DNA of 30,218 nucleotides from a virus. Shown in pieces: positions 12,468 to 21,126 of the stretch (the first letter of the stretch is position 1; each line of letters opens with the position of its first letter). Position numbers and translations under genes: made by a program. The notes below the pieces were generated by a model. The model saw nothing but the letters and a program-made list of their open reading frames with translations, was not told the origin of the DNA and searched no databases. The DNA lies in the IMG/VR virus record IMGVR_UViG_3300038451_000007, positions 1-30,218 of that record, one strand, 5' to 3'.

Positions 12468-13321
12468 TGAAAGTACTAAATCCCATTCAATCTCCACGAG
12501 GCTTCGTTATCTTACCTGTTCATTACTCCCATGACCCTGAAAAAGACTCGGCTTGGGTGACACAAGAACAGTTAAAATACATGAAGGAATATGGAGATTG
12601 GGAGAAGGAGTGGCAGCTTGAAGAGGAAATAAACTTTCAGACGGTTCCTGGAGCGCTGGCTTATCCGGCGTTTTCATCGGTGAATATCGGAAGAACAATA
12701 TACAACAAGAGCCTACCCTTATGCTTGGACTGCGACTTTAATGTAGAGCCGATGGTTTGGGAGGTCAGTCAGCAGGTTGGCGATATTATTTGTTTCATTG
12801 ATGAGATCAAGATAAGCCCAGCGCAAATCAAAGATATGGTTACGGAGTTCCGCAACCGTTATCCAGCCCATCCGGGCGAGCTATGGATATATGGAGACGC
12901 TACAGGAAATAAGCGCACGAGTCAAACTGCTACATCGGACTACGATCTTATTAGGCTGTATTTTAGAGGGTATCCCTCCCCACGAGTGTTTAAAATCTCG
13001 TCCGTTAATCCAGCAGTTAAAGATAGAATTAATGCAGTTAATCTCAGACTACGGGCAGTTGATGGTCAACCCGGAGTACTTATTGACGAAAGCAAGTGCC
13101 CCGAACTCATCCGAGACTTCAAAGAAGTAGCGATCAAGGATGCGAAGATCGTCAAGACAAGTAAGAAAGAAGACCCTTACTTCTGGCGCACTCACGCCTC
13201 CGACGCTGCGGGCTACCACATCTTTCGTGAGTTCCCCGTCGTAAGTCAAGTATACGAACATGCCCGTAAGAAACGCAAGCCCCTCAAATATAAAAGACTC
13301 TTAGGAGTTTCGGGTTTATGA
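12467..13321 (+). CDS. terL: Terminase large subunit, nuclease part (split gene)
   Basis: Product of 284 residues; ATG 12467 overlaps the stop of the ATPase gene (TAATG). It has the RNase H-like TerL nuclease: LDCDFNVEP (87-95, first catalytic Asp), a strand with FIDEI (110-114), LWIYGDATG (139-147, third acidic residue), and a C-terminal THASDAAGYHIF segment with the last Asp. It begins RGFVILPVHYSHDPEKD, a segment that in single-chain terminases follows the ATPase motif III region, so little or nothing is lost at the split. It cuts concatemeric DNA during packaging. Whether the two products form a complex or arise from a recent mutation is unknown. Confidence 0.85.
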   Translation: MKVLNPIQSPRGFVILPVHYSHDPEKDSAWVTQEQLKYMKEYGDWEKEWQLEEEINFQTVPGALAYPAFSSVNIGRTIYNKSLPLCLDCDFNVEPMVWEVSQQVGDIICFIDEIKISPAQIKDMVTEFRNRYPAHPGELWIYGDATGNKRTSQTATSDYDLIRLYFRGYPSPRVFKISSVNPAVKDRINAVNLRLRAVDGQPGVLIDESKCPELIRDFKEVAIKDAKIVKTSKKEDPYFWRTHASDAAGYHIFREFPVVSQVYEHARKKRKPLKYKRLLGVSGL

Positions 13322-13482
13322 GACAGTGTGATTGCTTCTGGTTTAGGAAACAGGATAACACCTGTTGGATGCGTAGAGAGCTTAACGAACAGAAGTGCCC
13401 TATGCACATAGCCCGGAGCCATCCGCTTGCTGACGGAGATTGGAACCACTATGTTTCACATCGCCCTGAATGTAAAACCTGA
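13318..13482 (+). CDS. Small Cys/His-rich protein (54 aa)
   Basis: ORF of 54 residues overlapping the terminase stop (ATGA), with AGGAG ten bases upstream. It starts MRQCDCFWFRKQDNTCW and has cysteines at 4, 6, 16, 27 and 52 plus several His, so zinc binding is likely. It begins a run of Cys-rich genes between terminase and head genes. Function unknown. Confidence 0.55.
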   Translation: MRQCDCFWFRKQDNTCWMRRELNEQKCPMHIARSHPLADGDWNHYVSHRPECKT

Positions 13483-13534
13483 GGCTAATCGCCTACTTAA
13501 CCTTTGGCGTGACCAAGGGGGGAGTCTACTTTAA
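13451..13534 (+). CDS. Possible very small protein (27 aa)
   Basis: ORF MFHIALNVKPEANRLL and following (27 residues) starts inside the previous gene and ends before the next. It has only a weak ribosome site. The composition is protein-like, but evidence for translation is thin. Confidence 0.2.
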   Translation: MFHIALNVKPEANRLLNLWRDQGGSLL

Positions 13535-13569
13535 ATGAAGGGACAGCGAAAGTACTTGGGAGGGTAAAT

Positions 13570-13872
13570 ATGGCTTTATGGTGCGTAAACTGTGGCTCGT
13601 CTTCGGTGGATAGACAGCTATTTCCTATCCCCACCTACGCCGTAGAACTCGCTGCCTGTGCGACTTGCCTAATTAAGTTCGGCGCTGATGTACTGGCCGA
13701 GGAAGCTGACCGTTGGCTTGCTGAACATTTCAGCGACCTCGCTGTGGAATGTATGGATAAATTAGGCTGCTTACATTGCGGTGGCCCTATTATAATGAAT
13801 GAGGACGGCTCCCGGCCTCTGTGGTGCGGCAGATGCAATGCCGAACTTAAAAAAATAAGGGAGAAAGGATAA
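13570..13872 (+). CDS. Double zinc-ribbon protein (100 aa)
   Basis: GGGAGGG lies five bases before the ATG. The 100-residue product has four CxC or CxxC pairs: WCVNC (5/8), CATC (29/32), CLHC (67/70) and CGRC (86/89), so it could fold as two zinc ribbons joined by a helical segment (VLAEEADRWLAEHFSDLAVE). No enzymatic motif. Similar Cys spacing continues in the next two genes. Confidence 0.65.
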   Translation: MALWCVNCGSSSVDRQLFPIPTYAVELAACATCLIKFGADVLAEEADRWLAEHFSDLAVECMDKLGCLHCGGPIIMNEDGSRPLWCGRCNAELKKIREKG

Positions 13873-13875
13873 CAA

Positions 13876-14115
13876 ATGGCTACTGGAAATTTTACTGTTG
13901 GACCTGGAATCTGCGTACTGGAGGCCGTCACCCGGCAGCTTTGTATTAAGCTGGGGGATGACGCTAACGCTATCATCTGCATGGACTGCTTAGAAGGTCT
14001 TTCGAGAGCTATCGAGGACTCTCAGCGGGACAACTATCGTAGCGGCGTTGGTACTGCACCCACTTATAACATTACCACCGTGCTTAATGAGATGGGTAGC
14101 AGAGGCCACGAATAA
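13876..14115 (+). CDS. Cys-rich protein, paralogue of the next gene (79 aa)
   Basis: Start at ATG 13876 behind AAGGATAACAA. Product of 79 residues with C13, C23, C35 and C38; F6, PG (10-11), IC.xC (34-38) and a C-terminal VLNEMGSRG align without gaps, or nearly so, with the next gene. A metal-binding fold is likely. Function unknown. Confidence 0.65.
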   Translation: MATGNFTVGPGICVLEAVTRQLCIKLGDDANAIICMDCLEGLSRAIEDSQRDNYRSGVGTAPTYNITTVLNEMGSRGHE

Positions 14116-14339
14116 TGCCTTCCGATGCCTTTAACATCTCACCCGGCACTTGCTCCGTCTGTGCTTATGTTGACCCGGTATGCGTGAATCCGGCCAACAT
14201 TCCGACGGTGTATATTTGCAAGGAGTGTGTCCGAGCCTTCGCATATGCTATTGCAAAATACTTTCAGCTTAACGACTTTCATGGCCCATACTCTCAAGCA
14301 GAAGTCCTCGGAGAACATGGTGGACGAGGCACCCAATAA
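14115..14339 (+). CDS. Cys-rich protein, paralogue of the previous gene (74 aa)
   Basis: ATG overlaps the previous stop (TAATG). The 74-residue product shares F6, PG (10-11), C13, C23, C35, C38, the AI-rich helix and the C-terminal VLGEHGGRG with the 79-aa gene and has one extra Cys (C16). The pair is most simply a tandem duplication that has diverged. Confidence 0.65.
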   Translation: MPSDAFNISPGTCSVCAYVDPVCVNPANIPTVYICKECVRAFAYAIAKYFQLNDFHGPYSQAEVLGEHGGRGTQ

Positions 14340-14362
14340 AAAATAAGGAAGGTAAGTAAGAA

Positions 14363-15046
14363 ATGAGTTTGCAAAGAAGTAACGTACAATGTGACTTCGG
14401 CGGCTACTGGAATTACCAGAACGCCCCGTTCCAGTTCGGCATACCCAGCAATGCCCCTCAGACCGCTGCTATGGCTTTGGGTGGTGGAACCGCCGCTAAT
14501 CCCTTGGCTCTTCCCGTTGCTGCAACTGCTGCCGTAGCCCTCTATCTAACGTCTCCGTCTACCGCAGATGGTAACTCCGCAGTATATGCGAACATCGCTC
14601 TGTCCGGTGTAGGTGGGGGCGGTATCGCAGTTGCGGGTGTCAACCTTGGTATCGGTGGAGCTACTGGCCTCTTGAATGTGATCGGCGTTCAGGGTATTGG
14701 TGGACTTGATACTACGGCGGCTACTGAACCTGCGACTACTGGTGTGATCGCTGGTGTGCGTGGGGTATTGCAGCTTGGTGCCGCTACCCGCACTATCACT
14801 TCCGGAGCAGTTGCTTGCTGCTTGGATTTGCAGAATAACGTAGCTACTGGTAACACTCTGTCTGCGGCTTCTGCTCATATCCATATTAAGGAAACTGGTG
14901 CTGTGAAGCAGACTCTGTTATTTAACTTGGATGGTGTGGACACTGCGAGCTTATTCTATGCGGCTACCAGTACCACTATCGGCTATAAGTTAAAGATTCT
15001 GGTTAATGGTACCCCATACTGGATTGCTCTTACTGCCGCAGTCTAA
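14363..15046 (+). CDS. Probable structural protein, Gly/Ala/Thr-rich (227 aa)
   Basis: AAGGAAGG precedes the ATG by 10 bases. The 227-residue product is rich in Gly, Ala and Thr with beta-prone repeats (GVGGGGIAVAGVNLGIGG) and a C-terminal strand-rich part (KLKILVNGTPYWIALTAAV). Such composition and its position upstream of the portal suggest a head decoration or fibre-like protein. No family recognised. Confidence 0.55.
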   Translation: MSLQRSNVQCDFGGYWNYQNAPFQFGIPSNAPQTAAMALGGGTAANPLALPVAATAAVALYLTSPSTADGNSAVYANIALSGVGGGGIAVAGVNLGIGGATGLLNVIGVQGIGGLDTTAATEPATTGVIAGVRGVLQLGAATRTITSGAVACCLDLQNNVATGNTLSAASAHIHIKETGAVKQTLLFNLDGVDTASLFYAATSTTIGYKLKILVNGTPYWIALTAAV

Positions 15047-15065
15047 CCTCTAACAAGGAGGGAGT

Positions 15066-15326
15066 ATGATGGCATTTACCAAGAAAGACGTACAGACGCA
15101 ACTTGAAGGGCTTGTCGCACAGGAGAAGCAGCTTTGGGCGCAGTTGAATTACGTTCTCGGCCAGAAGTCGGTACTCGACGCTATGGCTAAGGAAATGCCT
15201 GACGACCCTACTCCTGAACCGACTGCCGAGGCTGTGGCTCCTGCTCCTGTGGAAGTCCCAGCCTCGCTTCCCTTACCCGAGCCTCCGGCTCCCGAGGCTG
15301 GCCCTCTGGATGGGATGCCCGCCTAA
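15066..15326 (+). CDS. Coiled-coil protein with Pro/Glu-rich tail (86 aa)
   Basis: AAGGAGGG lies just before two adjacent ATGs; the second may be the true start. The first 45 residues form an amphipathic helix (VQTQLEGLVAQEKQLWAQL), and the rest is Pro-, Ala- and Glu-rich. Such small coiled-coil proteins often occur next to the portal. Its stop overlaps the portal start (TAATG). Confidence 0.6.
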   Translation: MMAFTKKDVQTQLEGLVAQEKQLWAQLNYVLGQKSVLDAMAKEMPDDPTPEPTAEAVAPAPVEVPASLPLPEPPAPEAGPLDGMPA

Positions 15327-17422
15327 TGCCTGGATACTCTGGTGCCTCAGTAGCGGGAGGCGCAACAAGTCCCGCCGCTTCCTTTCAGCCGCCCCTGACT
15401 ACAAATACGGAGTCGGACAGCTATAGTGGGCCGTCCTCTAACAAAACTCCGATCACGGCTGGGGAAGATAATCCTATCCAGAAGCGTTTGCAGGAGGGGA
15501 TGCCGCTTCACGGGAAAGTGCTGGGGAGGCTCAAGGCTCGCTTGCGTCTCTCCCAGCAGTATATCAATGACAGGTACGACGAGTGGAACCGGGTGGACGA
15601 GCACGTCCGAATGTACATAGACCTTACTCGGAAAGCTCGTAATGCGGATAAGACCAGTGACCCGACGAAGTACGAAATGCCGTTCCAACGGGCCATCGTC
15701 GTACCTGTTTCCTTTGCTATCTTGCAAGTCCGGCTGGCGATGTATATGCAAATCTTCCTCTCCCGCCCGGACCTTATCGAGCTTGAGGGGAGAAGCCCAT
15801 CATCCGTAGACCCAGCTAAGAAGATGGAGGCACTGCTTGCCTATGACCTCCATCAAAGCCAGAGTTTACTTACCCTCTTCCAGCTTATTCAAGACGCTGA
15901 GAAATATAGTATGGGCGTGATATATGACTCCTGGGAAGAGGTATATGGCTACAGCCGCCCGCCTCGTATGCAGACCGGCAACCCTCTCCTTGATGCCGCC
16001 ATCAAGCTCATCATGGGGGAGCCAAAGCCACAGTGGAAGCTCCAGAAAGAGTACAACTCTTGGGAGAATGTAGACCCCTTCAACTTCTGGCCTGACCCCC
16101 GAGTTACTAAGAATCGGTTGCAGAAGGGCGAGTTCTGCGGCCACCGTATCTTCCGGGGCCAGATGTACTTGGAGGAGAACAGGAAGGAGAACGGCGGGGC
16201 ATACTTCAATATCGAACACGCTCACAAGTATGCGGGCAAGGCTACGGTAGATGAGTCTCGTGCCCGTCTCGCTGGCAGCATCACCGAGTATAATCTGCGT
16301 GAGCAAGCTGACCAGGATGACAAGGGCTATTACGCCATTGACCATATACAGGTCAAACTCATACCGAAGGAATGGGAACTTGGAGACGGAGACAAGCCGG
16401 AGATTTGGTGGTTCACTCTATGTGAGGAGAGCCTTATCATACGGGCGCATCCCTCCGCATACGAGCATGGTGAGTTTACTTACTCCGTGGCGGAAAGTAA
16501 CTACGACGCTCACTGTCTGTTCAATCCAGGCATCTGCGAGAATTTGGATGGGATACAGCGTTTCATGAACTGGCTCCTCAACTCTCATATTGAGAACTTG
16601 ATGAAGTCAATCAACGATTGCGTAGTCTACTCTCCCACGATGATTGAGGAAGTAGACCTGCTCAACCCCGGCCCCGCCAAGCATATCCGCCTGACCGCCG
16701 CTGGGGAAGAGATGCTGATGAATGGTAGCATGAGCATTGACCAGATGTACAGGCAGTTCACGGTCACTGACATTACTACCCAGCACCTTAGCGCCTTCCA
16801 AATCTTATTCGATATGGCGCAGCGTATGACCGCCGCCAATGACCCGATGATGGGGGCGCAGACGAAGAAGCGCCAAACATTAGGTGAGTTGAGTAATCTC
16901 CAGAAGCAGGGCAATATGCGAATAGGCATGACCGCCCGCCTGATAGACTGCATGGCCCTCCAGCCCCTCGCCTATCGTGCTTGCGCCAACCGCCAGCAGT
17001 TCACCACGATGGAGCAGTATGTCCGCATCGTAGGAGAGCTACAGAAGAAGCTCGGCGGGCAAGAGCGTCTGGCAATCGGCGGCAATGACATTCAAGGCGA
17101 CTTCGACTACATTCCCCATACCGGGGTTATTCCCCCCGACCCCGCCCGCAACGCTCAGGTATGGGCACAGATTATGCAAGCGGTAGGCCAGATGGGGCCG
17201 GTGCTGCTCCAGCCGGGGCAAGACGGCAAGATGATAGACTTGCGGGAGATATTCAAGGAGACGGCCCACTGTCTCGGCGTGAAGAATATCGAGAGCTTCT
17301 TCATCCCCGCCCCCCCGCCCCAGCAGCCCGGTGTCCAAACTCAGGTCATGCCCGACCATCAAGTGCAGCAAGGAGTCAAGGCGGGCAACATAGTTCCAGC
17401 AGGTACGGAGGGATTAGGCTAA
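15326..17422 (+). CDS. Portal protein (698 aa)
   Basis: The product has a disordered N-terminus (1-50) followed by a long conserved body typical of podovirus-like portals: LSQQYINDRYDEWNRVDEHV, MPFQRAIVVPVSFAILQVRLAMYMQIF, DPFNFWPDPRV, and a stem/crown region with IQRFMNWLLNSHIENLMKS and MTAANDPMMG. Twelve copies are expected to form the ring at the capsid vertex, through which DNA passes, and dock the terminase. The C-terminal tail is Pro/Gln-rich. Length is typical for this type. Start overlaps the preceding stop; it ends in TAATG with the next gene. Confidence 0.9.
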   Translation: MPGYSGASVAGGATSPAASFQPPLTTNTESDSYSGPSSNKTPITAGEDNPIQKRLQEGMPLHGKVLGRLKARLRLSQQYINDRYDEWNRVDEHVRMYIDLTRKARNADKTSDPTKYEMPFQRAIVVPVSFAILQVRLAMYMQIFLSRPDLIELEGRSPSSVDPAKKMEALLAYDLHQSQSLLTLFQLIQDAEKYSMGVIYDSWEEVYGYSRPPRMQTGNPLLDAAIKLIMGEPKPQWKLQKEYNSWENVDPFNFWPDPRVTKNRLQKGEFCGHRIFRGQMYLEENRKENGGAYFNIEHAHKYAGKATVDESRARLAGSITEYNLREQADQDDKGYYAIDHIQVKLIPKEWELGDGDKPEIWWFTLCEESLIIRAHPSAYEHGEFTYSVAESNYDAHCLFNPGICENLDGIQRFMNWLLNSHIENLMKSINDCVVYSPTMIEEVDLLNPGPAKHIRLTAAGEEMLMNGSMSIDQMYRQFTVTDITTQHLSAFQILFDMAQRMTAANDPMMGAQTKKRQTLGELSNLQKQGNMRIGMTARLIDCMALQPLAYRACANRQQFTTMEQYVRIVGELQKKLGGQERLAIGGNDIQGDFDYIPHTGVIPPDPARNAQVWAQIMQAVGQMGPVLLQPGQDGKMIDLREIFKETAHCLGVKNIESFFIPAPPPQQPGVQTQVMPDHQVQQGVKAGNIVPAGTEGLG

Positions 17423-17751
17423 TGTCCAACTTTTCCGACGGTCTGGTGCGGCGTGAGGAAGACCTTGCGAGCCTGGAGAAAGAATATCTCGCTACTAAGA
17501 ACTTTATTAATAGTGAGGATTATCATAAAGAACGTGATCGTCTCCTTACTATAGTATGTAAGACAATACTTACATATAATGGTGGTAACGCCGAGTTTCT
17601 ACTTGGGCGTTGTTATTCCCTTGTTAAAGAAGTAAATAGACCCATAGAAATCATCAGCACCTACGAGTCTAAGAAGGAAAGTTTACACGCTTACAAATCC
17701 TCTGTCGGTGGTGCCCGAAAGCAGAAGTTGCCCATTTGGGAAACGCTATAG
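17422..17751 (+). CDS. Small helical protein after portal (109 aa)
   Basis: Product of 109 residues from the ATG overlapping the portal stop (MSNFSDGLVRREEDLASLEKE). It is helical and charged, with one possible coiled coil (LASLEKEYLATKNFINSEDYHKERDRL is mostly helical). Codon use is more AT-rich than in the portal. Its place between portal and scaffold suggests a head-assembly accessory, but no family is recognised. Confidence 0.65.
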   Translation: MSNFSDGLVRREEDLASLEKEYLATKNFINSEDYHKERDRLLTIVCKTILTYNGGNAEFLLGRCYSLVKEVNRPIEIISTYESKKESLHAYKSSVGGARKQKLPIWETL

Positions 17752-17836
17752 GATTTGGCTGACCTGGAGACAGCCGGGAGCCTTAGTCAAATAACAACCT
17801 ACGCCGATCTGCAATGCGGGAGCGAAGGAGCAAACG

Positions 17837-18724
17837 ATGAGTGATCTTACCCCGGAGGAAATACAGTTTCAAGAGACGCAGCAAGCTGCGATGGATGACC
17901 TGGACTATGAGCCGAGTGAGGACGAAGGTACTACCCCCGAACCAGAAGTAAAGGGCCAAGAGCCTGAGCCTACACCCGAGACGGCCGAGCCGGAACCCGA
18001 GAAGAAAGAGGGCGAGCCAGCATCGGAACCACCTGTAGTTGACGAAGCTGCGGAGCTTCTTAAGACTTACAAGGAACAGTTAGGTCACTTCCAAAAACTG
18101 TATGAGGAACGTGACAAGGAGTTAAAAGCAGAGCGAGAGAGGGCCGCAGCCGCACAGCCGCCGCCCAAGCAAGCCGGGCCACCCCAGCTAACTCAAGCGC
18201 AGATTAGGGAACACTATATCCCCGAGGTACAGAAGACCGTAGAGCAGGGTTATATGTCTCCCGAGTTCGTGCAGAGTTTCCCCGACGAAGCTACCCAAAT
18301 GTTATATCATCGTGATATAATCTATGGGCTGGTGAAGCGGGTAACGGAAGTGGTCAACTTCCTTAATACACAGCATCAGCAAGGACAGGCCGGACAAGCA
18401 GACACTATGCTCAACGGACTGTTTGATGCGGTGGTTAAGGAGAAAGGCGAGTTCTTTAAGCCGCTTGCAACTCCAGAAGTCCGAGAGGGGTTTAAGAAAT
18501 ACCTCACCGAGTTGAACCCGTACACCGAGCAGTTGAATCCTGACTTCATCGCTCGGCAGTATTTGGCCTACAATCAGGACGCTATCCTCGAAGCCGCACG
18601 AATGGCGGCGGGTGGTAAGCCCAATCCCAACCCCAAAGCTAATGCAAGGGGTGAGGGAGGCACCGGCAACCGAGGGAAAGCGCCACAGAGTCAGTCTGAG
18701 GCAAGACCTTGGGATGACATATAA
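17837..18724 (+). CDS. Scaffolding-like protein (295 aa)
   Basis: AAGGAG precedes the ATG. The product is strongly acidic at first (residues 1-70, with PEPEVKGQEPEPTPE-type repeats), then has a helical, coiled-coil section (LKTYKEQLGHFQKLYEERDKEL), and a helical C-terminal region that ends in a basic Gly/Asn-rich tail (KPNPNPKANARGEGG). Acid-rich, coiled-coil proteins directly upstream of the capsid gene are typical scaffolds, which guide procapsid assembly and bind the capsid protein through a basic C-terminus. The last residues are ARPWDDI. Confidence 0.8.
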   Translation: MSDLTPEEIQFQETQQAAMDDLDYEPSEDEGTTPEPEVKGQEPEPTPETAEPEPEKKEGEPASEPPVVDEAAELLKTYKEQLGHFQKLYEERDKELKAERERAAAAQPPPKQAGPPQLTQAQIREHYIPEVQKTVEQGYMSPEFVQSFPDEATQMLYHRDIIYGLVKRVTEVVNFLNTQHQQGQAGQADTMLNGLFDAVVKEKGEFFKPLATPEVREGFKKYLTELNPYTEQLNPDFIARQYLAYNQDAILEAARMAAGGKPNPNPKANARGEGGTGNRGKAPQSQSEARPWDDI

Positions 18725-18734
18725 GGAATAAGTA

Positions 18735-19928
18735 ATGGCTGTTTTAGGTATGCGGGGGACCGGCTCCTGGTCCTCTGATGAACGCCCGCAAAACTGGAGA
18801 GAGAAACTTTTATACTTGTTTCCTAACTCTCCGGCAATAATGACGGCGATGGTTAGCAAACTCGCTAATGAGTTTGTTGATGACCCGTGTTTCCACTGGT
18901 TCGAGAAAGACCTGCCCGTAATGAGGATTCTCCAATCTGGAGGCGCTTTAGCAACTGACACAACTATCAACGTGGTTGGCTATGCCCAGCCCGGTGCTTC
19001 CACCACCCAACCTGCAACCAACGTGCGTAACGGCATGGTTCTTATGAACGAGCGCACCTTGGAAATCTTTTGGGTGGTGTCTGACCCGATTAGCCCCTTC
19101 ACCAGCATAAACGTGGTGCGTGGGCAAGGTAGCGCAGCCGCCGCTATGCTTGACCAGGACGGCTTGCTAATCATCGGTACTGCTCACCAGGAAGGTGCGC
19201 CGGTCCCGGTGGCTATCCAATACGCTCCCACCACTCAGTTCAACTATACTCAAATCTTCCGTACGCCTGGGTCAATCACCCGGACGGCCAAGAAGACCAA
19301 GTATCGTACTGGTGATTCGGTGAAGGAGATGAAACGGCAATGCCTGGAAATGCACGGCATCCAGATGGAGTTCGCCTTCCTATTCGGCGCTCGTTTGGAA
19401 GACCTGTCCGGTGCGGAACCTAAGCGTTCTACCGGCGGTCTGCGCCAGTACATTGCCACCAATATCCACGACTTCTCTGGAGCCGTGAATATTGACGATT
19501 GGGATGACTTCATGCAGTTGATGTTCACCTATGGCTCCAACGAGAAGTTGTGCCTGACGGGGATGACTGCTATGAACAACCTGAATAAGATGTGCCGCTC
19601 TGTGTACACCATTCAGGCGACTCCTACTACGGAAACTTACGGTATGAAGTTCCATACCTACGAGACTCCGTATGGCACCCTGCACATCAAGCATCATCCT
19701 CTGCTTACTCAGAACCCCACCTTCACGTCCTGGGGCTTCGTCGTGGACGTGAAGAACCTTAAGTATCGTTACATTGACGATACTATGTGGAAGGAGAGCA
19801 AGATCGAGGCGAGTTCTGAGAACTTGATTGATGCTCAGAACAGCGAGTTCCTGACTGAGTGCGGCCTGGAAATCTGGTTCGAGATGACGCACGGTATCTT
19901 CAAGAACGTTACTGGGTACACCCCGTAA
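18735..19928 (+). CDS. Major capsid protein, HK97 fold (SU10/DUF5309-like, 397 aa)
   Basis: Product of 397 residues, directly after the scaffold gene, with AAGGAATAAGT before the ATG. Recognisable features are a short N-terminal arm, EILKx-type core with VVDVKNLKYRYIDD, the capsid landmark STGGLRQYIATNI, IEIFxxx-like strands, and MKFHTYETPYGTLHIKHHP, which match the SU10-like major capsid family (DUF5309). It would form the icosahedral shell. No signal of a cleavable propeptide is seen. Confidence 0.85.
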   Translation: MAVLGMRGTGSWSSDERPQNWREKLLYLFPNSPAIMTAMVSKLANEFVDDPCFHWFEKDLPVMRILQSGGALATDTTINVVGYAQPGASTTQPATNVRNGMVLMNERTLEIFWVVSDPISPFTSINVVRGQGSAAAAMLDQDGLLIIGTAHQEGAPVPVAIQYAPTTQFNYTQIFRTPGSITRTAKKTKYRTGDSVKEMKRQCLEMHGIQMEFAFLFGARLEDLSGAEPKRSTGGLRQYIATNIHDFSGAVNIDDWDDFMQLMFTYGSNEKLCLTGMTAMNNLNKMCRSVYTIQATPTTETYGMKFHTYETPYGTLHIKHHPLLTQNPTFTSWGFVVDVKNLKYRYIDDTMWKESKIEASSENLIDAQNSEFLTECGLEIWFEMTHGIFKNVTGYTP

Positions 19929-19938
19929 ACAATCTGAT

Positions 19939-19967
19939 GGGGGTGGGCCAATAACTCACCCCCCTTT
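19939..19967 (+). terminator. Probable terminator after the capsid gene
   Basis: GGGGGTG (19939-19945) pairs with CACCCCC (19957-19963), loop GGCCAATAACT, followed by C and TTT. The T-run is short, so it is probably a partial terminator that raises capsid over downstream expression. Confidence 0.55.
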
Positions 19968-19982
19968 CTCAAGGAGAAATAA

Positions 19983-20309
19983 ATGACTCAGTATGTGTCT
20001 GTCGCCTATAAGCTTACTCCCGTCCGACTCAAAATCGGGCCGACTAAGTTACGCATAGTTACACTCACTTGTGGTGACTCTGACTATCCAAGCGGCGGCT
20101 ACTCTGTTACTCCGGCAATGTGTGGATTCGGGCATACCGTAACTCTATTCCCCGGTCCTGGTATTAATGGTATTATGTGGGCTTGGGACGCTACTAATGA
20201 GAAGCTCAAAGCATATACTCAGACCACAGGTAGTGCAATCGTCTTTGCCGAGGCTACCGCCGCTCAAGTTTCTGACTCGGTGGTATACTGCTTGGCTGTG
20301 GGGCACTAA
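19983..20309 (+). CDS. Small structural protein (108 aa)
   Basis: AAGGAG and a 6-base spacer precede the ATG. The 108-residue product is beta-rich (YVSVAYKLTPVRLKIGPTKL, HTVTLFPGPG, SVVYCLAVGH). It lies between capsid and adaptor genes, a position typical of head or neck accessory proteins. No family is recognised. Confidence 0.6.
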   Translation: MTQYVSVAYKLTPVRLKIGPTKLRIVTLTCGDSDYPSGGYSVTPAMCGFGHTVTLFPGPGINGIMWAWDATNEKLKAYTQTTGSAIVFAEATAAQVSDSVVYCLAVGH

Positions 20310-20311
20310 TC

Positions 20312-20668
20312 ATGGCTACCTTTCCTAAAGTCTATGTATGCAATCGCTACCCCGGACTTGGCATTGGCAACTTACAATTCAAGAATGGTATGCTCGCTGT
20401 CACTCGTATGCCCGACGCTATCAAGATCGAGAAGAACGAGTGGTATAACGTCTATATCTTCCCGCAGGACGGAGTGACACTCACAGCCCCTAAACCGGCA
20501 CCTACCCCTGTGGCCGCACCAGAAGCCCCACAAGCTCCTGTAGCAGTTACCCCTGCCCCTACCATTGCTTCGGCCCCAACTACGCCAGAAGCGGCACCTA
20601 ACCCCGCTCCAGCAGCTAAGGAAGGGGTGCTTGAGCACATCATGGAAGAGATTAAGGAAATCTTATAA
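20312..20668 (+). CDS. Structural protein with Pro/Ala-rich tail (118 aa)
   Basis: Product of 118 residues. The first 55 residues form a small beta domain (MATFPKVYVCNRYPGLGIGN, MPDAIKIEKNEWYNVYIFPQDG). A Pro/Ala-rich linker (about 58-104) follows, and the last helix is EGVLEHIMEEIKEIL. Such linker-plus-helix tails tether accessory proteins to the capsid. The stop overlaps the next start (TAATG). Confidence 0.6.
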   Translation: MATFPKVYVCNRYPGLGIGNLQFKNGMLAVTRMPDAIKIEKNEWYNVYIFPQDGVTLTAPKPAPTPVAAPEAPQAPVAVTPAPTIASAPTTPEAAPNPAPAAKEGVLEHIMEEIKEIL

Positions 20669-21066
20669 TGGCTGTCCAACCTTATACTCTACTTGTAGAT
20701 AATGTGCGGATGAAGATTGTCCAGTGGACCCTCACCAACGGCGACACTGGGCAATGGTATCCGTGGTCGGGGCTGTACCCGGAGAAGTTCTTCCAGGTAT
20801 ATGGCACCTGGGGAACGGGTGGGACGGTCATACCGGAAGGCACCAATGAAGGCTATCCTGGTGCTGTAACCAATGACTTACCCACCGTCACTCCCGCTGC
20901 TCCTGTCCAGCTACGAGATAGTACCCACTCCTTGATGAGCTTTGCGGCCAACGGTGGAGATACTCTCTTGCAGAATCCGGCTCAGATCAGGCCACATTGC
21001 ACAGCTGGGGATGGCACTACCTCCCTAACCGTACTCTTACTCCTGACGATTAACATGAGGCACTAA
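20668..21066 (+). CDS. Structural protein (132 aa)
   Basis: Product of 132 residues, starting MAVQPYTLLVDNVRMKIVQW, beta-rich with aromatic and Gly residues (TGQWYPWSGLYPEKFFQVYGTW). Position among head genes suggests a capsid or neck accessory. No family recognised. ATG overlaps the previous stop. Confidence 0.6.
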   Translation: MAVQPYTLLVDNVRMKIVQWTLTNGDTGQWYPWSGLYPEKFFQVYGTWGTGGTVIPEGTNEGYPGAVTNDLPTVTPAAPVQLRDSTHSLMSFAANGGDTLLQNPAQIRPHCTAGDGTTSLTVLLLLTINMRH

Positions 21067-21126
21067 TGGAAATAAATGAGGCCGTTGACCATCTTCAACA
21101 GTTTATAAAATAGGGGGATTACTCTA

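Noticed and set aside
15866-16345. Long minus-strand frames opposite the portal gene
   Set aside because: They are antisense shadows in a GC-rich conserved gene without ribosome sites.
21066-21113. 15-residue ORF in a TAATG overlap after the 132-aa gene
   Set aside because: Too short to judge; no Shine-Dalgarno or recognisable composition.
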